In this document: positions 17,491-26,353 of the stretch, in pieces
Position numbering within the stretch: position 1 is the first letter of the stretch
How the letters are laid out: every line of letters starts with the position of its first letter
Assembly: GCA_024280155.1 (NCBI GenBank)
Contig: JAJRQQ010000043.1
Span: 1-53,304 of the forward strand
DNA from: Bacteroidota bacterium
GTDB taxonomy: Bacteria; Bacteroidota; Bacteroidia; Flavobacteriales_D; Crocinitomicaceae
Direction: 5' to 3'
Length of the DNA: 53,304 nucleotides
The notes under the pieces: generated by a model
What the model was told of the DNA's origin: nothing
Databases searched by the model: none
What the model saw: only the letters and a program-made list of their open reading frames with translations
Made by a program: the position numbers and the translations under genes

Positions 17491-20400
17491 AAGCCCATGC
17501 AAAAGTTTCTCATCAAGGCATTTCATTGACAGAATTGAGTATTAGAACCCCAGGCTCAATTATTTATGCGCCTCGTTTTAATATGATTTCAACCGAGTTC
17601 AGTGATTTTAAAAGCTTTGTAGATAAAGTCAAATTTGATGCACAGTTGAATAAAAGCACAATTGCATTAGCTGAAGTCGCTTATTTTGCGCCAGCATTGG
17701 AAGGAATGGATGATACGATTAAACTTTCAACAATAGTAACGAAAAAAATACCTGAATTACGTCTCTCTAGTTTCAAATTGAAAATTAAAGAAAAAACGCA
17801 AATCAATGCCACGATTAACTTACCCGATTTTAGAAACATGGAGGGAGTTTTTTTACAAGAGAAGATTAAATATGCCTACATTGATTTAATAGAATTACAA
17901 TCCATGCATATGCCGAAATCCTTTAATGGGAAACATATTTCTTTGGATGAGAATACAAATCGTTTGGCTTATTTTGTTGTTGAAGATGTTCACCTAGATG
18001 GTTTTACATCTCAGTTTGTTCTTTCTGCAAATAGAATTAGCACACATCTGGGAAGCGTTCGTATGAATAACGGACTGATGTTTACCAAAAATGGAGAAGA
18101 TGGTTCCTTTAATTTTCAACAATCAACAGCGAGTGATTACGATTTGAAAATTGAGCAATTCGATTTAGGTCAATTCATAGGGAATAAACAGTTGGGTATT
18201 GTCGATGGATTCTTATTCGTCAGTGGTAAAGCATTCTCTTCTTCAAATCTCGAGTTTTCCTCTATCGAAGGAGAAATTAATCGTTTTGATTTTATGGACT
18301 ATTCCTATAGTAATATTTCTATTTTGGATGCAAAGATGATGGATAATTCTTTCGATGGTACAATTGACGTCGATGATAAAAACCTATGTTTACATTACAA
18401 TGGAATCGTTGATTTTAAGCGAAAATTACATTTTGATTTCGAATTGGACATTGACGATGCTAAGATAGACGAGCTTAACCTTTCTGCTACACCTGAAACG
18501 GAAACAATTCTCTCCACAGGGGTGAAAGTTGATATGGAAGGAACAGGTCCCAATAACTTTGAAGGAAGTGTGCTTGTTAGTAATTTACGATTGGATGAGA
18601 AAGGTGAAGAGAAACATCAAGAGTTATCTGTCCAGTCTCTCGATTTTAAAATTGTTAGAGGCGAATTGGAGGACGTTTTCTCTTTGAAAAGTGATATAGT
18701 CGATGCCGAACTGAGAGGTAAGATTGATTTTGACCAGCTACCAGATGACTTTCAACACCAAATGGATAAAATTCTACCATCTCTGACTGTAATTGAGGAG
18801 GAAGAGCACAAAGAACACAATACAGACAATTTTAAAATTCAAGTGGATATAAAAGATGCAAAGGATATACTCGGTATTTTTATGCCTGAATTAAAAATTT
18901 CACCTGAAACGCAATTGGTTATTGATTATCAAGAAAATAAACACGATTATTCGGTGAAATTAAATTCCAATCGGATTGAGTACAATGAACTTGTCTTTAA
19001 TAGCATTGACTTGAAGCAAATCATGGATGAAGATTCTTTGCACGGTTATTTGAAGATAAACCAATTTAAAATAAATGACTCTACTTCTTTTAATAATCTG
19101 ATGTATAGAGACAATGCCAAAGATGATGCAGTTCATTCTGAATTGACTTGGGGGGATGATTCGACAAGATTGTCTGAGTTGAATTGGCATACGAACATTC
19201 ACAGTTGGGAAGCAATGGATATTCTTGTTCATCCTTCAAAATTTAGTTTACGAGAATATGAGTGGAGCATCGATAAAGAAAGTCATGTAGCATTCAATAA
19301 GGATACTATTTCTATTGATCATTTTGAATTAATTCGTGGGCATCAATCGATTTTTTTAGAAGGAAGAATGTCTAAAAGCGTGACCGATAAATTAAATTTT
19401 AGGATAAAGAATGTAGATTTAAACGAAGTTTCTGACTTACTTCAAATCGCTGAGCTCGGTGGGTTAACAAATGCATCAGGAACCATTGCAGCCCCTTTCG
19501 ATGATTTTCAATTCTTCGGAGATGCATCAATTTCCGATTTGTACGTGATGAGTGAGGAAGTTGGGAATATCGAATTAGAATCTAAATGGGTGAAAGAAAA
19601 ACAAAGCATTGAGTTAAAGGGTGACCTAGAATTTAGAAATACGCAAACGCTACAATTTTCAGGTGATTATTATACAAAAAGGGAAAAAGATAATTTAGAT
19701 TTCTTCTTGAATTTTGATAATACTGACATCCATTTTACAAATGCCTTTATGAATCCGCAAGTCGTTTCGAATATAAAAGGTCATTTAAAGGGGAAAGTAA
19801 AAGTAACTGGTTCGCCAAGTCATCCAGAATTGGATGGTGTGATTGATTTAAAAAAAGGCTCAGCTAAAGTTGAAATGTTGGGAACTAATTTTACACTGGA
19901 CGGTCCAATTGAAATTGATGAAAGTGGGTTTTATATCAACAGTATTCCTTTATATGATGAAGAAGGAAATGCAGGTTCAGTAGTTGGAGCTGTTTTACAT
20001 GATAATTTCAGTGATTTTAACTTTGACCTACAAATTGACTTAGAAGATGATGCTGTTAATCGTGATCCCTTAAAGCCTTGGGTTCATTTAAAACTTGAGT
20101 CATTTCTAGTTTTAAATACAAAATCGACATTGGATGCAGCGTATTATGGTAAAGCTTATGCTACAGGTACTGTCAATTTATTTGGCTACACTGATAATCT
20201 TGAAATTACAGTTAATTTAGAAACAAGAAAAGGTACAACTGTAAGTATTCCAATGTACGGTGTTAGTGAAATTGAAGATGAAAATTTTATTGTTTTTGTC
20301 AATGAAAATTCAGAAAGTGATTCAACTGATTTGTCGAAAGATCCAAAAATTGATTTTACAGGAGTTAATTTAGATTTGAATTTTGTGGTAACCCCCGATG

Positions 20401-21428
20401 CAACCATTAAAATTGTTTTTGATGAAAATATAGAGGATGAAATTATCGCAAATGGAAAAGGGGATGTGAATATCAATCTAAATTCGTTGGGAGATATAAC
20501 AATGGATGGATTGTTTACAGTAACAAATGGAGTATATGATTTTACACTCGGACCGATTAAGAAAAAATTCTACATTGAAGAAGGTGGTACAATCAGTTGG
20601 TCGGGCGATCCGTATAATGCACTTTTGGATTTGAAAACTTATTATCGAGTTAATGCAAACATCGCTACATTGACTAATAATCAACTGGGACAAGGTTCTG
20701 GTTCTCGTCAACCTGTTTTGTGTTACCTTAAATTAAGTGAATCTCTGATTAAGCCTAAGATTGACTTTGATATTCAAGCACCCAATGCAGATGATATTTC
20801 TCAATCGTTGATTACTCGAATTAAAAGTGATCCTGATGAGTTGAATCGTCAGTTTTTCTCACTGTTATTGTGGAGAAGGTTTCAACCGTTAACAGGAACT
20901 TCTTCTTCAGATGGAAGTGCAGCACTTGAACTAGTTGCAAATCAGATCAATTCTTTACTTTCTAAAATGTCAAATGATTACACGATGAATGTTGACTTAA
21001 CAAAAGATCAACTAACGGGAGATAATTCGTATGAATTTGGACTAAAAAAAGGCTTTTTAGATGATAAACTCATTCTTTCAGGAAGTTTTGGTGTTGAGAA
21101 TCAAAAAGTGGACAAAGATGCCAACAAAAATTATTTGATTGGAGATGTTCGTTTAGAATATGTAATCAACGAGCAAGGGACTTTCCGAGTGAATGTTTTT
21201 AATGAGTCAAATGATCGATCAATTATTAATTCTCAAAAACAAGGTGCTTTCACACAGGGAGTAGGGCTTTCTTATAAGGAAAGCTTTAATACAATGGAGG
21301 ATTTTAAAGTCATTCAGAAAATTCTCAACCTTTTCAGGAAGGAAGAGAATAAGCGTTTTAAAAAGAGAAGGAAACTTGTTCCCGTTCCAAAAGATGATGA
21401 AAATGGGGGAGAAGTTCCAAAAACGTAG
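17463..21428 (+). CDS. tamB: TamB-like protein, C-terminal fragment after a frameshift
   Basis: This frame is open from 17427 and reads KSGFNLYSLKAHAKVSHQGI immediately where the upstream fragment loses sense. It contains long beta-helical AsmA/TamB-type repeats and ends with a DUF490-like C-terminal region (VTNGVYDFTLGPIKKKFYIEEGG, then DPDELNRQFFSLLLWRRF and YEFGLKKGFLDDKLILSGSFG). A basic tail of about 30 residues closes it. There is no good start codon near the junction (first TTG 17526, first useful ATG 17583), consistent with a broken gene and not a separate one. Adding one A to the four-A run at 17461-17464 would restore a single frame. Confidence 0.85.
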   Translation, partial: KSGFNLYSLKAHAKVSHQGISLTELSIRTPGSIIYAPRFNMISTEFSDFKSFVDKVKFDAQLNKSTIALAEVAYFAPALEGMDDTIKLSTIVTKKIPELRLSSFKLKIKEKTQINATINLPDFRNMEGVFLQEKIKYAYIDLIELQSMHMPKSFNGKHISLDENTNRLAYFVVEDVHLDGFTSQFVLSANRISTHLGSVRMNNGLMFTKNGEDGSFNFQQSTASDYDLKIEQFDLGQFIGNKQLGIVDGFLFVSGKAFSSSNLEFSSIEGEINRFDFMDYSYSNISILDAKMMDNSFDGTIDVDDKNLCLHYNGIVDFKRKLHFDFELDIDDAKIDELNLSATPETETILSTGVKVDMEGTGPNNFEGSVLVSNLRLDEKGEEKHQELSVQSLDFKIVRGELEDVFSLKSDIVDAELRGKIDFDQLPDDFQHQMDKILPSLTVIEEEEHKEHNTDNFKIQVDIKDAKDILGIFMPELKISPETQLVIDYQENKHDYSVKLNSNRIEYNELVFNSIDLKQIMDEDSLHGYLKINQFKINDSTSFNNLMYRDNAKDDAVHSELTWGDDSTRLSELNWHTNIHSWEAMDILVHPSKFSLREYEWSIDKESHVAFNKDTISIDHFELIRGHQSIFLEGRMSKSVTDKLNFRIKNVDLNEVSDLLQIAELGGLTNASGTIAAPFDDFQFFGDASISDLYVMSEEVGNIELESKWVKEKQSIELKGDLEFRNTQTLQFSGDYYTKREKDNLDFFLNFDNTDIHFTNAFMNPQVVSNIKGHLKGKVKVTGSPSHPELDGVIDLKKGSAKVEMLGTNFTLDGPIEIDESGFYINSIPLYDEEGNAGSVVGAVLHDNFSDFNFDLQIDLEDDAVNRDPLKPWVHLKLESFLVLNTKSTLDAAYYGKAYATGTVNLFGYTDNLEITVNLETRKGTTVSIPMYGVSEIEDENFIVFVNENSESDSTDLSKDPKIDFTGVNLDLNFVVTPDATIKIVFDENIEDEIIANGKGDVNINLNSLGDITMDGLFTVTNGVYDFTLGPIKKKFYIEEGGTISWSGDPYNALLDLKTYYRVNANIATLTNNQLGQGSGSRQPVLCYLKLSESLIKPKIDFDIQAPNADDISQSLITRIKSDPDELNRQFFSLLLWRRFQPLTGTSSSDGSAALELVANQINSLLSKMSNDYTMNVDLTKDQLTGDNSYEFGLKKGFLDDKLILSGSFGVENQKVDKDANKNYLIGDVRLEYVINEQGTFRVNVFNESNDRSIINSQKQGAFTQGVGLSYKESFNTMEDFKVIQKILNLFRKEENKRFKKRRKLVPVPKDDENGGEVPKT

Positions 21429-21429
21429 A

Positions 21430-21446
21430 TAATTTTGTATTTTCGC
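21430..21446 (+). promoter_or_regulatory. -7 boxes upstream of biotin carboxylase gene
   Basis: TAATTTTG (21430-21437) matches TAnnTTTG exactly and TATTTTCG (21439-21446) matches with one change. They start one base after the TamB stop codon and leave a leader of about 40-50 bases. Confidence 0.35.
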
Positions 21447-21489
21447 GTAGAATTAATTAGAAACAAAACATACATCCAACGAATCGATT

Positions 21490-22974
21490 ATGAAGAAAGT
21501 TTTAATAGCAAATAGAGGAGAAATTGCACGAAGAGTTATTCGTACATTGAAAAAAATGAACATCAAGAGTGTTGCAATTTATTCTGATGCAGATCGTAAT
21601 GCATTACATGTGTTAGATGCGGATGAAGCAGTATATGTCGGAGCAAGTCCTTCTGCTGAAAGTTATTTGAAGCAAGATGTGATTATTGAACATTGCCTTC
21701 GATTAGGTGTAGATGGTATTCATCCGGGGTATGGTTTTCTTTCTGAGAATGCAGAATTTGCTGACAAAGTACAGAAAGCCGGAATCACTTTTATCGGGCC
21801 GACTTCATCTTCAATGAAAGTAATGGGGGATAAGCTGAGTGCGAAACAAGCAGTTAAGCAATTTAATGTTCCATTGGTTCCAGGAATTGACGAAGCAATT
21901 GATGATGTTGAAGAGGCAACAAAAATTGCAAATGAGATTGGTTACCCCGTTTTGATTAAAGCAACTGCTGGAGGAGGAGGAAAAGGGATGCGTTTGGTTG
22001 AGAAAGAAGAGGAACTCGAAGAGCAAATGCATTTAGCACAGAATGAAGCGCGCTCTTCTTTTGGAAATGATGCTTGTTTTATTGAAAAATTTGTTACAAA
22101 ACCACGTCATATTGAAATACAAGTTTTTGGAGATACACATGGAAATCATGTGCATATGTTTGAGCGTGAATGTTCAATACAAAGACGTCACCAGAAAGTA
22201 ATTGAAGAAGCACCAAGTTCTATCTTATCAGAAGCACAGCGTCAAGAAATGGGGGCTGCGGCAATTAGCGTCTGTAAAGCATGTGATTATGTTGGTGCCG
22301 GAACGGTAGAGTTCTTATTGGATGCAGATTTGAACTTTTATTTCTTAGAAATGAATACACGTCTGCAAGTTGAACATGCTGTAACAGAAGAAATCACAGG
22401 ATTAGACCTTGTGGAATGGCAAATTAGAGTTGCTCGAGGTGAAAAATTACCTAAAAAACAAGAGGAACTAAGTATTAACGGTCATGCAATTGAAGTGCGC
22501 GTATATGCAGAAGATACCTTAGGAGGTTTCACACCTGATATTGGTCATTTAGAGCGTTATAGAGTACCAAGTGGACAAAGTGTACGAGTGGATGATGCAT
22601 TTGCTGAAGGAATGGATATCCCTATTTATTATGATCCTATGATTGCAAAATTGTCTGTCTGGGGCAAGGACAGGGCTCATGCGATTAAGCGTACAATCAA
22701 AGCCATTGACGATTATCAAATTTCAGGTGTTAAAACAACGTTAGATTTTGGTAAATATGTGATGAAGCACGAAGCATTTACTTCTGGTGATTTCGATACA
22801 AACTTCGTGAAGCATTATTTTGAAGATCCTAAAGTGATGTATTCACTCATGAAAGAAGAAGGAAAAGTGTTGAAGCATGGCTTAAATCAAATTTGGGATT
22901 CAATAATCGAGAAACAAGAGAAAGAATTCGCTTCAAGAGAAATTAAAAGTGCTTGGAGAAGAGAAAGAAGTTAA
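21490..22974 (+). CDS. accC: acyl-CoA carboxylase, biotin carboxylase subunit
   Basis: Biotin carboxylase uses ATP and bicarbonate to carboxylate biotin on a carrier protein, feeding acetyl- or propionyl-CoA carboxylation. The 494-residue protein has the N-terminal MKKVLIANRGEIARRVIRT, the ATP-grasp glycine loop KATAGGGGKGMR, HIEIQVFGD, ERECSIQRRHQKVIEEAPSS and EMNTRLQVEHAVTE. It ends without a biotin-carrier domain. No accB or carboxyltransferase gene lies nearby, so the carrier and the substrate (acetyl- or propionyl-CoA) cannot be decided here. The C-terminus is about 40 residues longer than typical AccC. Confidence 0.93.
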   Translation: MKKVLIANRGEIARRVIRTLKKMNIKSVAIYSDADRNALHVLDADEAVYVGASPSAESYLKQDVIIEHCLRLGVDGIHPGYGFLSENAEFADKVQKAGITFIGPTSSSMKVMGDKLSAKQAVKQFNVPLVPGIDEAIDDVEEATKIANEIGYPVLIKATAGGGGKGMRLVEKEEELEEQMHLAQNEARSSFGNDACFIEKFVTKPRHIEIQVFGDTHGNHVHMFERECSIQRRHQKVIEEAPSSILSEAQRQEMGAAAISVCKACDYVGAGTVEFLLDADLNFYFLEMNTRLQVEHAVTEEITGLDLVEWQIRVARGEKLPKKQEELSINGHAIEVRVYAEDTLGGFTPDIGHLERYRVPSGQSVRVDDAFAEGMDIPIYYDPMIAKLSVWGKDRAHAIKRTIKAIDDYQISGVKTTLDFGKYVMKHEAFTSGDFDTNFVKHYFEDPKVMYSLMKEEGKVLKHGLNQIWDSIIEKQEKEFASREIKSAWRRERS

Positions 22975-23022
22975 GTATTTACTTACGAGTTTATTAAAAA
23001 AGATGAATTAAATCAGAAAGAT

Positions 23023-24876
23023 ATGAAACTTGAAAAGATTTTAGACAATTTAGGTTCTTTAGAAAAGAATGCTTTTATTAAGATAATAGATAATATTATT
23101 TCTAAAAACCCAAAAAAGATAAAAGAGATTGATGCTATTTTAAGAACTTCAGATAAAGGTTTGAAATCTATTGACAGTCAGAATATCGCTGAAATATTTT
23201 ATTTAATTGAAGAAGAGTTTGCAACAGGGATAAAAAACGAATTTGTTAATACGTCGTCACAATTGGATATTTTAATTGATATCGTATCTCGTGATGGGAA
23301 TAATATAATGAAACAAGATTGGTTTTCTCGCTTGTATGAAAATGAATTAAAGTCTTTAAAGAAGAAAATTAAAGCATTACAATTAACAATCAAAGACGAT
23401 AAATCAGATTTAACATTTGATAGGAAAAGAGATTATAAAATATATCAAGCTTGTGTCGAGACAGCATTCGTTAATGATGTAGTCAATAATCGAGATGAAA
23501 AAATAACAGATGATGAGCTTTCAATTCTTTTAACTTTAGCTAAAGAATTGAACTTATCTCAAGAAGAAGTTAAATTAATGAATTATATGATTGTACCTGT
23601 CAAAAAAGTAGACATTGATACAATTACGAATAATTTAAAAAACATAGGAGTATTATTCTTTTCAAAAAAACAAAATACTATATATATAGCAGACGAAATA
23701 GTTCGTATTCTTAGAGTAATTAGAGGAAAAGAAATTGCAGATAAGTATTCAAGAAGAATTTTGGGAATGTTTAAAAGTTCTGAAATCAATTTAATTTCTC
23801 GAAAACATAATATTGATCATAAACTTAGTACAGAAGATAAAATTAGTGAGATAATAAATGAAGGTGTAAACCTTACTTCTATCCTAACAAATGATATTCA
23901 CAAAGAAGATGCGAATTTAACTGATAAGAAAAAATTTGCGAATGAACTTTGGGCGAGTTTTCATAATTCGTCGTCAAGTCTAAAAGGAACAACATTAGAA
24001 GAAAAAATAGGAAATATTATTAGCTACTTTGAAGCTCGTGAAAAAGACGAAAAAGTAGGTATTTCTATTAGCGGATATGAAAAAATGCTCATTGAACTAA
24101 ATGAAACATTACCAAAGCTGAATAAACAAATAAAGTTAGCTTTTGAACTTCAAGATGAATTTGTTCTGAGTAGTGAATTTCTACTTGATTACAATATTAA
24201 ACCAAGAGACATACTTGATTTGATTTCAAAAGAAGAAATTTTAAAATTTTGTAAAGCGAATGAAATTAAAACAAGAGGTGATGAAATTATAAATATTTTA
24301 GATACTTACAAAGATGCGGAAAACTTATATTTTGAAAACTTTGAAAATATAGGATTCCGAAAGTTGAACGCTTTGAAAGATAACGGGATTAAAATTAAAG
24401 AAAGTGAATTAGGAATTAAATTTGAAGAACTAACTAAATCTATTTTTGAAAAATTGGGCTTTAATGTTGATGAGCCTATGAGAAAGAAGATTAATACAAA
24501 GAAAGATAAAATGGATGTTCTCATTAATCTCGAAAATAACGAATATATAATTATTGAATGCAAAACGAGTAAAGAAAGTGGTTATAATAAATTCTCTTCC
24601 GTTTCTAGACAATTGAAAGCATATAATGATTTAGCAGAAAAAAATGATTTTATAGTAAGGAAAATACTTTTAGTAGCACCTGAATTCAGTGATCAGTTTA
24701 TTGAGGATTGCGAGTTCGACACAGATTTAGATTTGTCTCTTTTGACAGCTTCTGCTTTGATAAAAATATTTGATAGTTTTCAAAAAACAACTAAACATAA
24801 ACAATTTCCATATAAGTTACTTATGAGGGATGTTTTAATTAATTCTGATAGAATAGTCAAAGCAATCAGTAAATAA
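23023..24876 (+). CDS. PD-(D/E)XK nuclease-domain protein, SAP-like motif, function unknown
   Basis: A 617-residue soluble protein. The C-terminal part (about 462-560) fits a restriction-endonuclease-like fold of the Mrr type: helix IKFEELTKSIFEKLGFNV with Glu470, Asp498 (KMDVLI), Glu512-Cys513-Lys514 (IIECKTS) and Gln530 (SRQLKAY). Just before it, residues 400-428 (ISKEEILKFCKANEIKTRGDEI) have the spacing of a SAP-like DNA-binding helix pair. Residues about 137-190 are helical and vaguely TerB-like. The gene follows accC by 48 bases without a terminator and ends at a strong bidirectional terminator. Role unknown; DNA repair or phage defence are possible but unproven. Confidence 0.8.
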   Translation: MKLEKILDNLGSLEKNAFIKIIDNIISKNPKKIKEIDAILRTSDKGLKSIDSQNIAEIFYLIEEEFATGIKNEFVNTSSQLDILIDIVSRDGNNIMKQDWFSRLYENELKSLKKKIKALQLTIKDDKSDLTFDRKRDYKIYQACVETAFVNDVVNNRDEKITDDELSILLTLAKELNLSQEEVKLMNYMIVPVKKVDIDTITNNLKNIGVLFFSKKQNTIYIADEIVRILRVIRGKEIADKYSRRILGMFKSSEINLISRKHNIDHKLSTEDKISEIINEGVNLTSILTNDIHKEDANLTDKKKFANELWASFHNSSSSLKGTTLEEKIGNIISYFEAREKDEKVGISISGYEKMLIELNETLPKLNKQIKLAFELQDEFVLSSEFLLDYNIKPRDILDLISKEEILKFCKANEIKTRGDEIINILDTYKDAENLYFENFENIGFRKLNALKDNGIKIKESELGIKFEELTKSIFEKLGFNVDEPMRKKINTKKDKMDVLINLENNEYIIIECKTSKESGYNKFSSVSRQLKAYNDLAEKNDFIVRKILLVAPEFSDQFIEDCEFDTDLDLSLLTASALIKIFDSFQKTTKHKQFPYKLLMRDVLINSDRIVKAISK

Positions 24877-24910
24877 ATTTTTGTATAAAACACAGTCATT
24901 CTAGCAACAT

Positions 24911-24943
24911 AAAAAAACGTCCAATTTTCATTGGACGTTTTTT
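24911..24943. terminator. bidirectional intrinsic terminator
   Basis: A perfect 14-base stem (24912-24925 with 24930-24943), loop TTTC, with A-run on one side and T-run on the other. It serves the nuclease gene on the plus strand and gltA on the minus strand. Confidence 0.85.
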
Positions 24944-24963
24944 AGTATCAAAAAATATTCTAA

Positions 24964-26253
24964 TTATCTTTTTTGAATCTCAACATAATTTCGTTCGTTT
25001 TCACCAGTGTAAATTTGATGAGGGCGACCGATTGGTTCGTTATTTTCTCTCATTTCTTTCCATTGAGCAATCCATCCTGGCAATCGGCCAATAGAAAACA
25101 TTACAGTGAACATTTCAGTTGGAATTCCAATTGCTTTGTAAATGATTCCAGAATAGAAATCAACATTTGGATATAAATTTCTTGCTTTGAAGTATTCATC
25201 TTCTAAAGCTACTTTCTCTAATTTTTTTGCAATATCTAATAAAGGATCATCTATCCCCATTTTTTCTAAGATATTATCACAAGCTACTTTAATAATTGTA
25301 GCTCTTGGGTCAAAGTTTTTGTAAACCCTATGCCCGAATCCCATTAAACGGAATGAATCGCTTTTATCTTTTGCTTTTGCAACCCATTTGTCAACATCTC
25401 CACCATCATTGTGAATTTGTTCTAACATTTCAATTACTGCTTGATTAGCCCCACCGTGAAGTGGTCCCCAAAGTGCAGAGATTCCAGCAGAAATTGATGC
25501 GTATAAATTAGCATGAGACGAACCAACTAAACGAACGGTTGAAGTTGAACAGTTTTGTTCGTGATCAGCATGAAGAATCAATAATTTATTTAAAGCAGAA
25601 ACAACTGTCTGGTCTAACTTGTATTCTGAAGTTGGCATCGCAAACATCATTGATAGAAAATTCTCACAATAATCTAAATCATTGTTCGGGTATTTCACTG
25701 GGTGACGCATAGAATTTTTATACGACCAAGCTGCTAGAGTAGGCAATTTTGCAATCAATCGATGAATCGTTAAATCAATTGCTACTTCATCTCTATCTTG
25801 ATCTAAAGATTCTGGATAGAATGTTGAAAGTGAGCAAACCATTGAAGATAAAACACCCATTGGATGAGCTTTCGCAGGATATGCTTCGAAAAACTGTTTC
25901 ATATCTTCATGAACCAAGGTGTGATTTGTAATAGAATGAGTGAATTTAGCATATTCATCTTCATTTGGTAAATCTCCGTAAATCACAAGGTAAGCAACCT
26001 CTAAGAAGCTTGCGTTGTCAGCCAATTGCTCAATAGGATATCCTCTGTATCGAAGAATTCCTTTTTCACCATCTAAAAAAGTAATTGCACTTTTAGTACT
26101 TCCAGTGTTTTTAAACCCTGGATCGATCGTGATGTAACCTCCAGTAGCTCCTCTAAATTTACTAATGTCAATTCCTTTTTCATTCTCTGTACCTTCAATG
26201 ATTGGTAGCTCATACGTAGTGCCGTCCAATTCAATTTTTGCAATTTCACTCAT
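24964..26253 (-). CDS. gltA: citrate synthase
   Basis: Citrate synthase condenses oxaloacetate and acetyl-CoA at the entry of the TCA cycle. The 429-residue length is that of the long, hexameric bacterial form. Family motifs include FLDGEKGILRYRGYPIEQLA, HADHEQNCSTSTVRLVGS, the active-site region ALWGPLHGGANQAV, and GFGHRVYKNFDPRA; all active-site histidines are present, with the catalytic aspartate expected in NLYPNVDFYSG. It stands alone, ends at the shared terminator, and has a plausible promoter just upstream. Confidence 0.97.
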   Translation of the reverse strand: MSEIAKIELDGTTYELPIIEGTENEKGIDISKFRGATGGYITIDPGFKNTGSTKSAITFLDGEKGILRYRGYPIEQLADNASFLEVAYLVIYGDLPNEDEYAKFTHSITNHTLVHEDMKQFFEAYPAKAHPMGVLSSMVCSLSTFYPESLDQDRDEVAIDLTIHRLIAKLPTLAAWSYKNSMRHPVKYPNNDLDYCENFLSMMFAMPTSEYKLDQTVVSALNKLLILHADHEQNCSTSTVRLVGSSHANLYASISAGISALWGPLHGGANQAVIEMLEQIHNDGGDVDKWVAKAKDKSDSFRLMGFGHRVYKNFDPRATIIKVACDNILEKMGIDDPLLDIAKKLEKVALEDEYFKARNLYPNVDFYSGIIYKAIGIPTEMFTVMFSIGRLPGWIAQWKEMRENNEPIGRPHQIYTGENERNYVEIQKR

Positions 26254-26292
26254 GTTTTCTTGATGTTATTATTGATATTCGATATTCAACCT

Positions 26293-26323
26293 GCAATATA
26301 CCCAATCTTTTCAATTATATCAA
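26293..26323 (-). promoter_or_regulatory. possible gltA promoter
   Basis: On the minus strand TTG (26321-26323), 20 bases, then TATATTGC (26293-26300). The -7 box differs from TAnnTTTG in its last two positions. The leader would be about 35 bases. Confidence 0.35.
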
Positions 26324-26353
26324 GAAAATGAATGCGAAATTTAAAGAAAAAGT

